Below the pieces are notes generated by a model. The model was not told the DNA's origin, did not search any database, and worked only from the letters and a program-made list of their open reading frames with translations. A DNA stretch of 64,000 bases, taken from assembly GCF_012726175.1 (NCBI RefSeq), contig NZ_JAASAD010000011.1, positions 62,001 to 126,000 of the forward strand, read 5' to 3'. Source of the stretch: Micromonospora sp. HNM0581 (GTDB lineage: Bacteria; Actinomycetota; Actinomycetes; Mycobacteriales; Micromonosporaceae). The translations under genes and the position numbers were made by a program. Below are positions 44,289-52,826 of this stretch, piece after piece; position 1 is the stretch's first letter, and every line of letters starts with the position of its first letter.

Positions 44289-44852
44289 ATGATGACCGCG
44301 ATGGTCGAGCGGAACATCGCCGCCGAGACCCCGCTAGCCGAGACCAGTCAGCAGCAGCACCTGCGCACCCGGGCCGCCCGCTACTTGCTGGCCGGGCTCC
44401 GCCTGGCGCTCGGCTGGGTCTTCCTCTGGGCCTTCCTGGACAAGGTGTTCGGCCTGGGGTTCGCCACCGAGGCGAAGAACGCCTGGATCAACGGGGGCAG
44501 CCCCACCAAGGGCTTCCTGAGCTTCGGTGCCACCGGACCGTTCCAGGGCTTCTACAACGGCATCGCGGGAGCCGTCTGGGCCGACTGGCTCTTCATGGTC
44601 GGCTTGGCCGCCATCGGTACGGCGTTGCTGTTCGGCGTCGGCGTGCGTATCGCCGCCGCGACCGGGGGTTTGCTGCTGGTGCTGATGTGGACGGCCGTCC
44701 TGCCGCCGGAGAACAACCCCTTCATGGACGATCACCTCGTCTACGCCGGTGTGCTGGCCCTGATCGCGGTGACGAACGCAGGCGACACCTGGGGCCTGGG
44801 CCGCACCTGGGCCCGGCTGCCGGTCGTCGAGCGGTTCGGCTGGCTGCGTTGA
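44289..44852 (+). CDS. DoxX/DoxD-like membrane protein
   Basis: 187 residues from ATG 44289 (GAAGGG upstream). Four helices: LLAGLRLALGWVFLWAFLDKVFGLGF, WADWLFMVGLAAIGTALLFGV, IAAATGGLLLVLMWTAVLPP and DHLVYAGVLALIAVTN. The order and motifs (FLWAFLDKVFGLGFAT, NPFMDDHLVYAGVL) match the DoxD-like branch of the DoxX superfamily. Relatives form quinone-linked thiosulfate oxidoreductases or redox-stress complexes; the specific reaction here is unknown. Stands alone. Confidence 0.82.
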   Translation: MMTAMVERNIAAETPLAETSQQQHLRTRAARYLLAGLRLALGWVFLWAFLDKVFGLGFATEAKNAWINGGSPTKGFLSFGATGPFQGFYNGIAGAVWADWLFMVGLAAIGTALLFGVGVRIAAATGGLLLVLMWTAVLPPENNPFMDDHLVYAGVLALIAVTNAGDTWGLGRTWARLPVVERFGWLR

Positions 44853-45015
44853 CCCTGGTCACCTCCCCGCGCGGCGGGTGTCTCCCACCGGAGGCGCCCG
44901 CCGCACCGTGTTCACCCGGTCTCTGCGGGTGGTCCGCATCGGTCCGCCGGACACGCCTCGGCGTGCCATCCGGCAGGATGGTGTCGACCGGAACCGACGC
45001 ACCAGGAGAATCCGC

Positions 45016-45396
45016 ATGAACCAGGCAGCGAGCAAGCCCGAGATCGGCCCGATCGAGGGCGCCCCGCCCGCCGACCTCGTGATCGAGGACATCACCGTGG
45101 GTGAGGGGTCGGAGGCCCAGCCCGGACAGGTGGCCCGCGTGCACTACGTGGGGGTGTCCCACTCCACCGGCACGGAGTTCGACGCCTCCTGGAACCGGGG
45201 TGCGCCGTTCGACTTTCCGCTCGGCGGCGGACGGGTCATCGCCGGCTGGGATCAGGGAGTGGTGGGGATGCGTGTCGGTGGTCGTCGCCGGCTGACCATC
45301 CCGCCGCACCTCGGGTACGGCAGCCGAGGTGCCGGCGGCGTCATCAAGCCCAACGAGACCTTGGTCTTCGTGGTCGACCTGCTCGGCGTCCGCTGA
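45016..45396 (+). CDS. FKBP-type peptidyl-prolyl cis-trans isomerase
   Basis: 126 residues from ATG 45016 (CAGGAG upstream). Single FKBP domain: VARVHYVGVSHSTGTEFDASWNRG, FPLGGGRVIAGWDQGVVGMRVGGRRRLTIPPHLGYG, and VFVVDLLGV at the end. The active-site residues (Tyr, Asp, Phe, Trp) are in place. No signal peptide, so cytoplasmic. It catalyses proline isomerisation during folding. A perfect terminator follows. Confidence 0.94.
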   Translation: MNQAASKPEIGPIEGAPPADLVIEDITVGEGSEAQPGQVARVHYVGVSHSTGTEFDASWNRGAPFDFPLGGGRVIAGWDQGVVGMRVGGRRRLTIPPHLGYGSRGAGGVIKPNETLVFVVDLLGVR

Positions 45397-45401
45397 CCCG
45401 C

Positions 45402-45441
45402 ACGCGTCCGGCGCCGGCCCCGTGCCCGGCGCCGGACGCGT
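45402..45441. terminator. 16-bp perfect hairpin terminator
   Basis: 45402-45417 pairs perfectly with 45426-45441 around an 8-base loop, between convergent FKBP and STAS genes. Confidence 0.85.
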
Positions 45442-45469
45442 CAAGGGTGTCGGCGACCGCCCGGGCCGG

Positions 45470-45820
45470 TCAGGCCGCGGCCAGCACCCGCTCCGGCGTG
45501 ACGCCGACGACCGGGATGACCCGCCCCAGCCCGGTGGCCCGCAGCACCCGCTCCACCATCGGCGGCGGATCGACGAGCACCAGGTTGCCGCCCTGCGATC
45601 GCACCCACGACCGGGCCGCGACCAACGTGCGGACTCCGGCTGCGGAGAGCAGCCCGACCCCGGAGAGATCCACCCGCAGCTCGGTGCGGGTGGGAGCCGC
45701 CCAGAGCGCGGCGCGAAACGCCGCGACCGTGGCGATGTCGATCACCCCGGCCACGCGAACGCACACCGCGGCGTCGGACACCCGGGTCTCGACGTGGAAC
45801 CGGTCTTCGCGCTCTCGCAT
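45470..45820 (-). CDS. Lone STAS-domain protein
   Basis: 116 residues. STAS fold with VRVAGVIDIATVAAFRAAL and the phosphoacceptor loop GVGLLSAAGVRTLVAAR (Ser in LSAAG). Third STAS gene in the window, far from the other two and with no kinase or phosphatase beside it. It would bind an RsbW-like partner elsewhere. No leaderless or strong ribosome binding signal was identified; the ATG at 45820 is the natural start. Confidence 0.88.
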   Translation of the reverse strand: MREREDRFHVETRVSDAAVCVRVAGVIDIATVAAFRAALWAAPTRTELRVDLSGVGLLSAAGVRTLVAARSWVRSQGGNLVLVDPPPMVERVLRATGLGRVIPVVGVTPERVLAAA

Positions 45821-45980
45821 AGGACGAACCTATCCCCCACCACCGACACTTCCGCCCTGCTGGAGGACGGTTCCGGGTAAGCCCGGGGCAGGACCCGTAG
45901 GCACGCCGGTTCCACCTTAGGGACCATCCCGGGCCGGAGTCACCGGCCTGGCCGACAAGCGATCCGGTGCGTACGCCCGG

Positions 45981-47240
45981 TCAGCCGCCGCTGGCCGACG
46001 GCTGCGGGTCGGGCGAACCTCCGGCGACCGCACCCGGGTCCGCCGTCTGGGCGGGCGCGGGACGCAGCCCGGCGGGCACCGGCAGCGCGCTGCCCCTGGC
46101 GAACTCCGCCCAACTGACGTTCCATGCCGTCCAGCCGTTGCCCTCGTCGAGGGTGACCTCGGTGCCCTTGACGGTGACCAGGTCACCGACCTGGGTGACG
46201 CCCATCAACCAGTCCGCGTTGGCCGCTGACAGGTTGGTGCAGCCGTGCGACACGTTCGTGTGACCCTGGTCCCCCTCCGACCAGGGTGCGCCGTGGATGA
46301 ACTCGCCGCCCCAGGTGAGTCGCTGTGCGTCCTCGACGTCGACCACGTACGGATCGGCCGAGCCCCGCGTGTCGAACGTGGTGAAGTCGTGCTTCTCCAT
46401 GATCACCATCTTGCCGCTCGACGTCGGCGTACTCGGTTTACCCAGGCTGACCGGCAGCTTGCGTAGCAGCTTGCCGTCCCGGATCACCGACATCTGCTTG
46501 GTCGCGTTGTCGATCTCCAACTCCACCTGCCGACCGATCTTCGAGGTGGCTCGCCGGTCGGCGTCGCCGACGCTGTCCTTGCCTATCGGCAGGCCCTCCA
46601 ACGCGGAGCGAACCTTGATCGTCGTACCTGGCCGCCAGAAGTCGGGCGCTCGGTAATAGACCTGGCTTCCGTCGGACACCCACGACCAGGTGCCCGGCTG
46701 CGGCGGATCCGTCTTGACGAACAAGCGACGCTGTACATCCGCCCGCGCCTCTCGAGGAATTGGCGGGTCGAAAGCGACGGTAACCGGCATGGCCGTTCCG
46801 TAAGTGCGGTCACCGGCGAAGTACAAAGTGCTGGCAATTGCTGGTTTGGCGGATTTCGGTCGAGTAGTGAACGTCGTCCTGCGGGTGACCGTCCGCCCGG
46901 AGTCGCCGGTGGCGGTGACCTCCGCGGTGTACGTCCGCTTCGGCTCCAGGGTTCGGCTCGGCACCCAGCCGGTACCGTCCTCACGCGGCTCCGTCGGGAC
47001 TGGCGCACCTGCGTCGTCGGTGATCCGCACGGCGGTCACCCGCCCATGCTTGACCACCGTGCCGATCTCCCCGGTGACCGGCACGTCGCGGGTGCCCTCG
47101 GCCGGCGTCACGAACAGTTCCGGATTCGCCCGCGCCTCGGCGGGCTGCCCGGCCCTACGGTCACCAGTGCACGCGCCCAGTGCCAGCGGCGCTGCTGCGA
47201 CACTCACCGCCAACAGCGCCAGTCGCCGTCTCAACATCAT
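45981..47240 (-). CDS. L,D-transpeptidase lipoprotein (LdtMt2-like)
   Basis: 419 residues from ATG 47240 (GGGGGGA upstream; second ATG directly after). Lipobox LALGAC in the signal peptide (about 1-23), two Ig-like domains (about 40-250), then a YkuD catalytic domain with HGAPW and SHGCTNLS, carrying the catalytic Cys and His. A short C-terminal Pro-rich tail. The enzyme makes 3-3 (mDap-mDap) crosslinks in peptidoglycan, outside the cell. Architecture and length match mycobacterial LdtMt2. Confidence 0.95.
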   Translation of the reverse strand: MMLRRRLALLAVSVAAAPLALGACTGDRRAGQPAEARANPELFVTPAEGTRDVPVTGEIGTVVKHGRVTAVRITDDAGAPVPTEPREDGTGWVPSRTLEPKRTYTAEVTATGDSGRTVTRRTTFTTRPKSAKPAIASTLYFAGDRTYGTAMPVTVAFDPPIPREARADVQRRLFVKTDPPQPGTWSWVSDGSQVYYRAPDFWRPGTTIKVRSALEGLPIGKDSVGDADRRATSKIGRQVELEIDNATKQMSVIRDGKLLRKLPVSLGKPSTPTSSGKMVIMEKHDFTTFDTRGSADPYVVDVEDAQRLTWGGEFIHGAPWSEGDQGHTNVSHGCTNLSAANADWLMGVTQVGDLVTVKGTEVTLDEGNGWTAWNVSWAEFARGSALPVPAGLRPAPAQTADPGAVAGGSPDPQPSASGG

Positions 47241-47467
47241 GATGCGTCCCCCCGTTGTCGCCGCTCCCTCCGCACATTCTCGCCAGCTCCACGCCGACGT
47301 TTTCACGGTTTCGACCAAGAGCGGGACATCGCCTGGAAAACCTCAAGCGTGCCCGCTCCCGGCAAACGGAAAATGGCGGCAACGACGCTACGGGCGAAAC
47401 CCGGCCGACGGTGACGCCGCGTCCGTCGCCGTACCCGCTGATCCGGCCGAAACCGGCGTCACGGTCG

Positions 47468-48886
47468 TCAGACGGTCGCGATCAGCAGTGCCGGCTGCTC
47501 GACGCAGTCCGCCACGTGCCGCAGGAATCCGCCGGCCACCCCGCCGTCGCAGACGCGGTGGTCGAAGGTGAGGCTGAGCTGCACCACCTTCCGCACCGCG
47601 AGCTGCCCGTCGACAACCCACGGCTTGTCCACGATGCGGCCGACGCCGAGCAGGGCCGCCTCCGGATGATTGATGATCGGGGTGGAGCCGTCGACACCGA
47701 ACACCCCGTAGTTGTTGAGGGTGAAGGTGCCCCCGGTCAGCCGGGTCGGCGGCAGTTCACCCGCTCTGGCGGCGGCGGTGGTGGCGGCCAGTTCTGCCGC
47801 GAGTTCGGTGGTGGTGAGCCGCTCGGCGTCCCGCAGTACCGGCACCACCAACCCCCGGTCGGTCTGGGCGGCGATGCCCAGGTGCACCCCGGTGGACTGG
47901 ATGATCCGCTGCCCCTCGGTGTCGACCCGTGCGTTGAGCTGCGGGTAGCGGTGCAGCCCGGACAGACAGATCCGGGCGAGCAGGGCCAGAATGCTCACCT
48001 GGCGGTCCGGGCGGGCCGCGTTGATCGCGGCCCGGGTCTGCACCAGGGCCGTCGCGTCGACGTCGACCCAGATGGTCACCTCGGGGATCTCCCGCCGACT
48101 GCGGGACAGCTTGTCCGCGATGGTGCGGCGGATACCGGTGAGCGGGATGACCAGATCCCGGGTACCGGAGGTGGCCGCGTCGGCCCCCGCCGGAGGCTCC
48201 GCCGATGGCGCCGGCAGAGCCGAAAGTCCGGTGCTGCCACGTACGTCTGCCGTGACCCCGGCGACGTGGCTGGCCACCGCCTCCACATCGGCCCGCCGGA
48301 CCACCCCGCCGGGGCCGCTGCCGCGCACCGCCGTCAGGTCCACGCCACGCTCCCGGGCCAACCGCCGCACGATCGGCGAGATGACGAGCGGCGGGGTCGT
48401 CCCGGGCGCCCGATCGGCCACCACCGACGGACGGCCGGCACCGGGCCGGGTGCCCTCCGCAGCGTGCCCGGCCAGCGGGGCACCGTTGCCCGACACGTAC
48501 GGTGCGGTGGTGGTCCGCCGCCGACGGCGACGGGAATCGCCACGGCCGGTGCCGTACCCGATCAGGACGTTTCCGGAACCGGCCCGCTCCTCCTCGCGGT
48601 AGACCGTGTGCCCGGGCGGCTCGGTCCCGTCGGCGCACCCGGCGACCGGCTCGGCGACGGTGATCAGAGGCTGGCCCACCGGGCGGACCTCGCCCGCGAC
48701 ACCGTGCAGGGCGACGACCCGGCCGGCGTACGGGCAGGGCACGTCGACGACCGCCTTGGCCGTCTCCACCTCGACCACCGTCTGGTCCACGGTAACGATG
48801 TCGCCGACCGCGACCCGCCACTGCACGATCTCCGCCTCGGCGAGCCCCTCACCGAGGTCGGGCAGGAGGAAAACCCGCTCGGTCAT
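47468..48886 (-). CDS. 2-oxoacid dehydrogenase E2 (dihydrolipoamide acyltransferase)
   Basis: 472 residues from ATG 48886, overlapping the E1beta stop by four bases. Lipoyl domain (about 1-80) with modified Lys in ETAKAVVDV, a linker, the peripheral subunit-binding domain (SPIVRRLARERGVDLTAVRGSGPGGVV), and a catalytic domain with DHRVCDGGVAGGF. It moves an acyl group from E1 to CoA. The complex is probably branched-chain 2-oxoacid dehydrogenase (Bkd), given the adjacent Lrp regulator; pyruvate dehydrogenase is the alternative. No E3 gene is here. Confidence 0.92.
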   Translation of the reverse strand: MTERVFLLPDLGEGLAEAEIVQWRVAVGDIVTVDQTVVEVETAKAVVDVPCPYAGRVVALHGVAGEVRPVGQPLITVAEPVAGCADGTEPPGHTVYREEERAGSGNVLIGYGTGRGDSRRRRRRTTTAPYVSGNGAPLAGHAAEGTRPGAGRPSVVADRAPGTTPPLVISPIVRRLARERGVDLTAVRGSGPGGVVRRADVEAVASHVAGVTADVRGSTGLSALPAPSAEPPAGADAATSGTRDLVIPLTGIRRTIADKLSRSRREIPEVTIWVDVDATALVQTRAAINAARPDRQVSILALLARICLSGLHRYPQLNARVDTEGQRIIQSTGVHLGIAAQTDRGLVVPVLRDAERLTTTELAAELAATTAAARAGELPPTRLTGGTFTLNNYGVFGVDGSTPIINHPEAALLGVGRIVDKPWVVDGQLAVRKVVQLSLTFDHRVCDGGVAGGFLRHVADCVEQPALLIATV

Positions 48887-49896
48887 GCCGCACTGCCCTC
48901 GGTGAGCCAGCGTCGGTCGGGTTGGTCGTCCCACTGCAACCGGGCCACCGCGTCCAGAACCCGGTCGACCGACGGCAGATGGGTGTGCTCCAGCATCGGC
49001 GCCGGGTACGGAATGTCCAGCCCGCAGACCCGCAGAACCGGGGCGTGCAGTGCGTGGAAGCACCGTTCCTGGACCCGCGCGGCGATCTCCGCACCGACCC
49101 CGGCGAAGCCCTGCGCCTCCTGCACCACCACACACCGACCGGTGCGGCGCACCGAGGCGGCGACGGTGGCGTCGTCGAACGGCACGATGGTACGCACGTC
49201 GACCACCTCCAGGTCCCACCCCTCGTCCCGGGCGGCTTCTGCGGCATCGAGCGCGACCGGGACCGCCGGCCCGTACGCGACGAGGGTGGCGTCACGTCCG
49301 GGCCGGCGTACGACCGCCCGGCCGAACGGCTCGGTCCGCGCCGGCAGCACGGTCTCGGCACCGGCGAAGTAAAGCTTCTTCGGTTCCATGAACACCACCG
49401 GGTCGGGATCGTCGATCGCCTCCCGCAGCAGCGAGTACGCGTCGTCGACGGTCGACGGCGTGACGACCTTCAGCCCGGGGGTGTGTGCGTAGTACGCCTC
49501 CGAGGAGTCACAGTGGTGTTCCACACCGCCGATCCCGCCGGCATAGGGCACCCGGATCACCATCGGCACGCTGAGTGCACCCCTCGTACGGTTGCGTAGT
49601 TTCGCCACGTGCGAGGCGATCTGCTCGAACGCCGGGTACGCGAACGCGTCGAACTGCATCTCGACCACCGGTCGCAGCCCGGACATGGCCAGCCCGACGG
49701 CGAAGCCGACGATACCGGCCTCCGCGAGGGGGGTGTCGAAGCAGCGCTTGTCACCGAAGCGGGCCTGCAATCCGTCGGTGATCCGGAAGACCCCACCGAG
49801 TTGGCCGACGTCCTCGCCGAAGACGAGCACCCGTTCGTCGGCGAGCATCGCGTCGGCGAGCGCGGCGTTCAGCGCCGTCGCCATGGTGGTGGCCAT
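48883..49896 (-). CDS. 2-oxoacid dehydrogenase E1 beta subunit
   Basis: 337 residues. Transketolase-fold pyrimidine domain with ALADAMLADERVLVFGEDVGQLGGVFRITDGL, DTPLAEAGIVGFAVGLAMSGLRPVVEMQF, and the C-terminal domain. It joins E1alpha in an alpha2-beta2 thiamine diphosphate enzyme that decarboxylates the 2-oxoacid. It overlaps E1alpha by one base (TGATG) and E2 by four. Confidence 0.94.
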   Translation of the reverse strand: MATTMATALNAALADAMLADERVLVFGEDVGQLGGVFRITDGLQARFGDKRCFDTPLAEAGIVGFAVGLAMSGLRPVVEMQFDAFAYPAFEQIASHVAKLRNRTRGALSVPMVIRVPYAGGIGGVEHHCDSSEAYYAHTPGLKVVTPSTVDDAYSLLREAIDDPDPVVFMEPKKLYFAGAETVLPARTEPFGRAVVRRPGRDATLVAYGPAVPVALDAAEAARDEGWDLEVVDVRTIVPFDDATVAASVRRTGRCVVVQEAQGFAGVGAEIAARVQERCFHALHAPVLRVCGLDIPYPAPMLEHTHLPSVDRVLDAVARLQWDDQPDRRWLTEGSAA

Positions 49897-51062
49897 CAGG
49901 CGTCTCCCTCCGCTGCCGCGGCCAGTTCGGCGCGTACCTGCTCACGTTGCTCCACCAGCTGAGCGGTGGGTTCGGCGTAGACGTGGTCGAAGAGGCTCAG
50001 CGGGTCGACCGTGGGTTGGCCATTCATCCGTTCCCGCAGTCGGGCCGCGTACGTCTCGGCCTGCTCGGCGATCTCGGCGACGGCCGCGTCGTCGAGCACG
50101 TCCCGACCACGCAGGTAGGTTTCCAGCCGGGCCACCGGGTCGCGGTCGCGCCACGCCTCGACCTCGTCGGCGTCGCGGTAACGGGTGGCGTCGTCGGCGT
50201 TGGTGTGCGCCTCCATCCGGTAGGTGTGCGCCTCGACCAGGAACGGTCCCTTGCCGGCGCGGGCATGCGCGACTGCCCGGGTGAGTACGGCCAGCACAGC
50301 CATCGGGTCGTTGCCGTCGACCTGCTCGCTGGGGACGCCGTAGCCGACACCCTTGTGGGCGAGGGACGGGGCGGCGGTCTGCCGGGACAGCGGGACGCTG
50401 ATCGCGTACCTGTTGTTCTGCACGAAGTACACGACGGGTGCCTTGAACACGGCTGCGAAGTTGACTCCCTCGTGGAAGTCACCCTCGCTGGTGGCGCCGT
50501 CACCGATGTAGACCAGGGCCACGGTGTCGCGTCCCTGGTACGACTCCCCGTAGGCCAGACCGGCGGCGTGTACGCACTGGGTGGCGAGCGGGGTGCACTG
50601 CGGCGCGGTGCGCTGCCGTGCCGGGTCGTATCCGCAGTGCCAGTCGCCGCGCAGCAGCGTGAGTACCTCGACCGGGTCGATGCCGCGGGCGGTCAGCGCC
50701 ATCGATTCCCGGTAGGTCGGGAAGACCCAGTCGTCGTACCGCAGCGCCAGCACACCGCCGACCTGACAGGCCTCCTGGCCCCGGGACGACGGGTAGACAG
50801 CCAGCCGGCCCTGCTTGGTCAGCGCGGTGGCCTGGGCGTCGAAGCGCCGGCCGACGACCATCCGTCGGTACATCTCGCGCAACGCCTCGACCGACGGTTC
50901 GGGGTAGTCCGCGCGGGCCGGCAGCAGGGTGCCGTCCGGGTCGAGCAACCGGACCGGATCGTTCTGGGGCAGCAGGCCGACGGTGGGGTCGGGTGCGGTC
51001 GGGGTGACCGGCCGCCGCTTGCGCGGGGATGCCCTGCGGGCCGCCTGGGGAGTGGTGGTCAC
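49896..51062 (-). CDS. 2-oxoacid dehydrogenase E1 alpha subunit
   Basis: 388 residues from GTG 51062 with AGGAGG upstream. Thiamine diphosphate motif GDGATSEGDFHEGVNFAAVFKAPVVYFVQNN and the E1alpha entry SSRGQEACQVGGVLAL; the phosphorylation-loop equivalent YRMEAHTNADDATRYRD is present. A Pro/Arg-rich N-terminal tail of about 30 residues. First gene of the E1alpha-E1beta-E2 operon, divergent from the Lrp gene, which probably regulates it. Confidence 0.94.
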   Translation of the reverse strand: MTTTPQAARRASPRKRRPVTPTAPDPTVGLLPQNDPVRLLDPDGTLLPARADYPEPSVEALREMYRRMVVGRRFDAQATALTKQGRLAVYPSSRGQEACQVGGVLALRYDDWVFPTYRESMALTARGIDPVEVLTLLRGDWHCGYDPARQRTAPQCTPLATQCVHAAGLAYGESYQGRDTVALVYIGDGATSEGDFHEGVNFAAVFKAPVVYFVQNNRYAISVPLSRQTAAPSLAHKGVGYGVPSEQVDGNDPMAVLAVLTRAVAHARAGKGPFLVEAHTYRMEAHTNADDATRYRDADEVEAWRDRDPVARLETYLRGRDVLDDAAVAEIAEQAETYAARLRERMNGQPTVDPLSLFDHVYAEPTAQLVEQREQVRAELAAAAEGDA

Positions 51063-51112
51063 GGCGGAACCTCCTGGACGTGTGGTGGCCCTATGCTCCT
51101 GCTGTCGGATGA

Positions 51113-51121
51113 TTGACTCAA
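51113..51121. promoter_or_regulatory. TTGACTCAA palindrome between Lrp gene and E1alpha
   Basis: A perfect palindrome (TTGA-C-TCAA) lies midway in the 104-base divergent promoter. It could be an Lrp operator half or overlap a -35 box. No footprint is known. Confidence 0.35.
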
Positions 51122-51166
51122 GATCCCCGGTGAACGCGGGATGAATGGCACTCGGAGGAGGTCACC

Positions 51167-51673
51167 ATGGGCCAGGAGACCGCCGACGAGGCGCGCCGAT
51201 GGGGCGAAACGGGACGTTCGGCTGTCGCCCTCGACGAGGTGGACCGGCGCATCCTCGACGAGCTGACCCGCGACGGTCGGCTCTCCATCCGAACGCTCGC
51301 CGAGCGGGTACACGTCTCGCGTACCAACGCGTACGCCCGGGTGGAGCGGCTGCTGCGCGACGGCGTGATCACCGGGTTCACCGTGCGGGTCGCCCCCGAG
51401 CCCGCCGGCCTGGGCACATCGGCGTACATCGCGCTGACGATCAGGCAGAACACCTGGCGGGAGGTGTCGGCGGAGCTGGCCCGGGTGCGCTACGTCGAAC
51501 ATGTGGCGCTGCTCAGCGGTGAGCACGACGTGCTCGCCCTGGTCCGGGCACCGGACAACGCCACCCTGCGGGACGTGGTGCTGGACCGGGTGCAGCGCAT
51601 CGCCGGGGTGCTCGCCACCCGCAGCTGGCTGGTCTTCGAGGAGTACGACGGAAAGCAGAGCCCGTGGGCGTGA
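51167..51673 (+). CDS. Lrp/AsnC-family transcriptional regulator
   Basis: 168 residues from ATG 51167, with GGAGGAGG upstream. N-terminal helix-turn-helix LDEVDRRILDELTRDGRLSIRTLAERVHVSRTNAYARVERL, then RAM effector domain. Such regulators sense amino acids and, next to bkd genes, control branched-chain amino acid catabolism (BkdR type). It is divergent from the E1alpha operon, supporting that function. The ligand is not known. Confidence 0.93.
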   Translation: MGQETADEARRWGETGRSAVALDEVDRRILDELTRDGRLSIRTLAERVHVSRTNAYARVERLLRDGVITGFTVRVAPEPAGLGTSAYIALTIRQNTWREVSAELARVRYVEHVALLSGEHDVLALVRAPDNATLRDVVLDRVQRIAGVLATRSWLVFEEYDGKQSPWA

Positions 51674-51677
51674 CCGC

Positions 51678-52649
51678 TCAGCGTCCCGGCGGGGGTTCCA
51701 GGCCCTCCCGGTCAGCCAACTCCAGCAGGGGCGTCAGCAGGTAGCGACGCCCGTCCAGGCCCGCGTGGAGGTCACCCCGCTCGGCGAACCGGCCCGGCAC
51801 GGTGGCCACGTCGAAGTCCTCGGGTCGGGCATCGTCCAGTTCCGTCCAGTCCAGCGGCGCGGAAACCAGCGCGGCCGGCGTCGGCCGGATCGAGTACGCC
51901 GAGGCCATGGTGTGGTCCCGGGCCATCTGGTTGAAGTCGACGAAGACCGGCCGGTCCCGCTGCTCCCGCCACCAGGTGGTGGTGACCAGGTCGGGTCGAC
52001 GCCGCTGCATCTCCCGCCCGAGGGCCAGCACCGCCCGACGGCAGTCACCGAAACTCCACCTCGGCTCGATCGGGACGTAGACGTGCAGACCCCTCCCGCC
52101 GGTGGTCTTCGGATAGCCGGCCAGGCCCAACTCGTCGAGGAAGGCGCGCACCTCCCGGGCCACCGGCACCACCTTGTCGAACCCGACACCGGGCAGCGGG
52201 TCCAGGTCGATCCGCAGCTGATCCGGCCGTTCCACGTCCGCCCTGGTCACCGGCCACGGATGGAAACGCAGCGTACCCAGGTTGACCGCCCAGATCACCA
52301 CGGCCAGCTCACCCGGCGCGACCTCGTCGGCGGTGCGCCCGCTGGGAAAGGTGATGTGGGCGGTGCCCACCCAGTCGGGCGCGCCGGCCGGCACCCTCTT
52401 CTGGTAAAACGCGTCGCCGCGGTTGTCCTGCCGGGTGGCGATGCTCGCGCCTGCGAAAACTCCGCGTGGCCAGCGTTCGAGCATCGTCGGTCGGTCCCGC
52501 AACGCACGGAGGATCCCGTCGCCGACGGCGAGGAAGTACCGCACCACGTCGAGCTTGGTCAGCCCCCGCTCGGGGAAGTACGGCCGGTCCGGGCTGGTGA
52601 CGCGCACCGTCCGCCGCCCCACCCGGATCTCCTCCGCCGCCGTAGCCAC
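51678..52649 (-). CDS. Stand-alone LigD-type polymerase (PolDom)
   Basis: 323 residues. Archaeo-eukaryotic primase fold of NHEJ polymerases: SPDRPYFPERGLTKLDVVRYFLAVGD, the catalytic Asp pair in LRIDLDPLPG, and TTGGRGLHVYVPI, FVDFNQMARDHTMASAYSIRPTP. It is a separate polymerase without ligase and nuclease domains. The family adds ribonucleotides at DNA breaks. Partner Ku and ligase are not in the window. It is convergent with the Lrp gene, four bases between stops. Confidence 0.9.
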   Translation of the reverse strand: MATAAEEIRVGRRTVRVTSPDRPYFPERGLTKLDVVRYFLAVGDGILRALRDRPTMLERWPRGVFAGASIATRQDNRGDAFYQKRVPAGAPDWVGTAHITFPSGRTADEVAPGELAVVIWAVNLGTLRFHPWPVTRADVERPDQLRIDLDPLPGVGFDKVVPVAREVRAFLDELGLAGYPKTTGGRGLHVYVPIEPRWSFGDCRRAVLALGREMQRRRPDLVTTTWWREQRDRPVFVDFNQMARDHTMASAYSIRPTPAALVSAPLDWTELDDARPEDFDVATVPGRFAERGDLHAGLDGRRYLLTPLLELADREGLEPPPGR

Positions 52650-52826
52650 GCCTGCGAGGGTACGACGTCACACCCGGCCCCGGTCCGCGTCGCCGGACGT
52701 CCATGTGGGCTGTTCCGGTAGCGAGTAGACATTTCTCTGCGAAGAGCGGTTCGCATGGGTCTAGGTAGGAAAGTCGGTTATGGTGGGCGGCGACCTTCGC
52801 CCTAAGTACTAGATTCAGGACCCAGA

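Noticed and set aside
44039-45019. 326-residue plus-strand frame over the DoxX-like gene
   Set aside because: The DoxX-like frame has four clean membrane helices and a ribosome binding site; this frame is Arg/Gly-rich and domainless.
47255-49372. 705-residue plus-strand frame opposite the E2/E1beta genes
   Set aside because: Antisense shadow of a well-defined operon; no ribosome binding site or domain.
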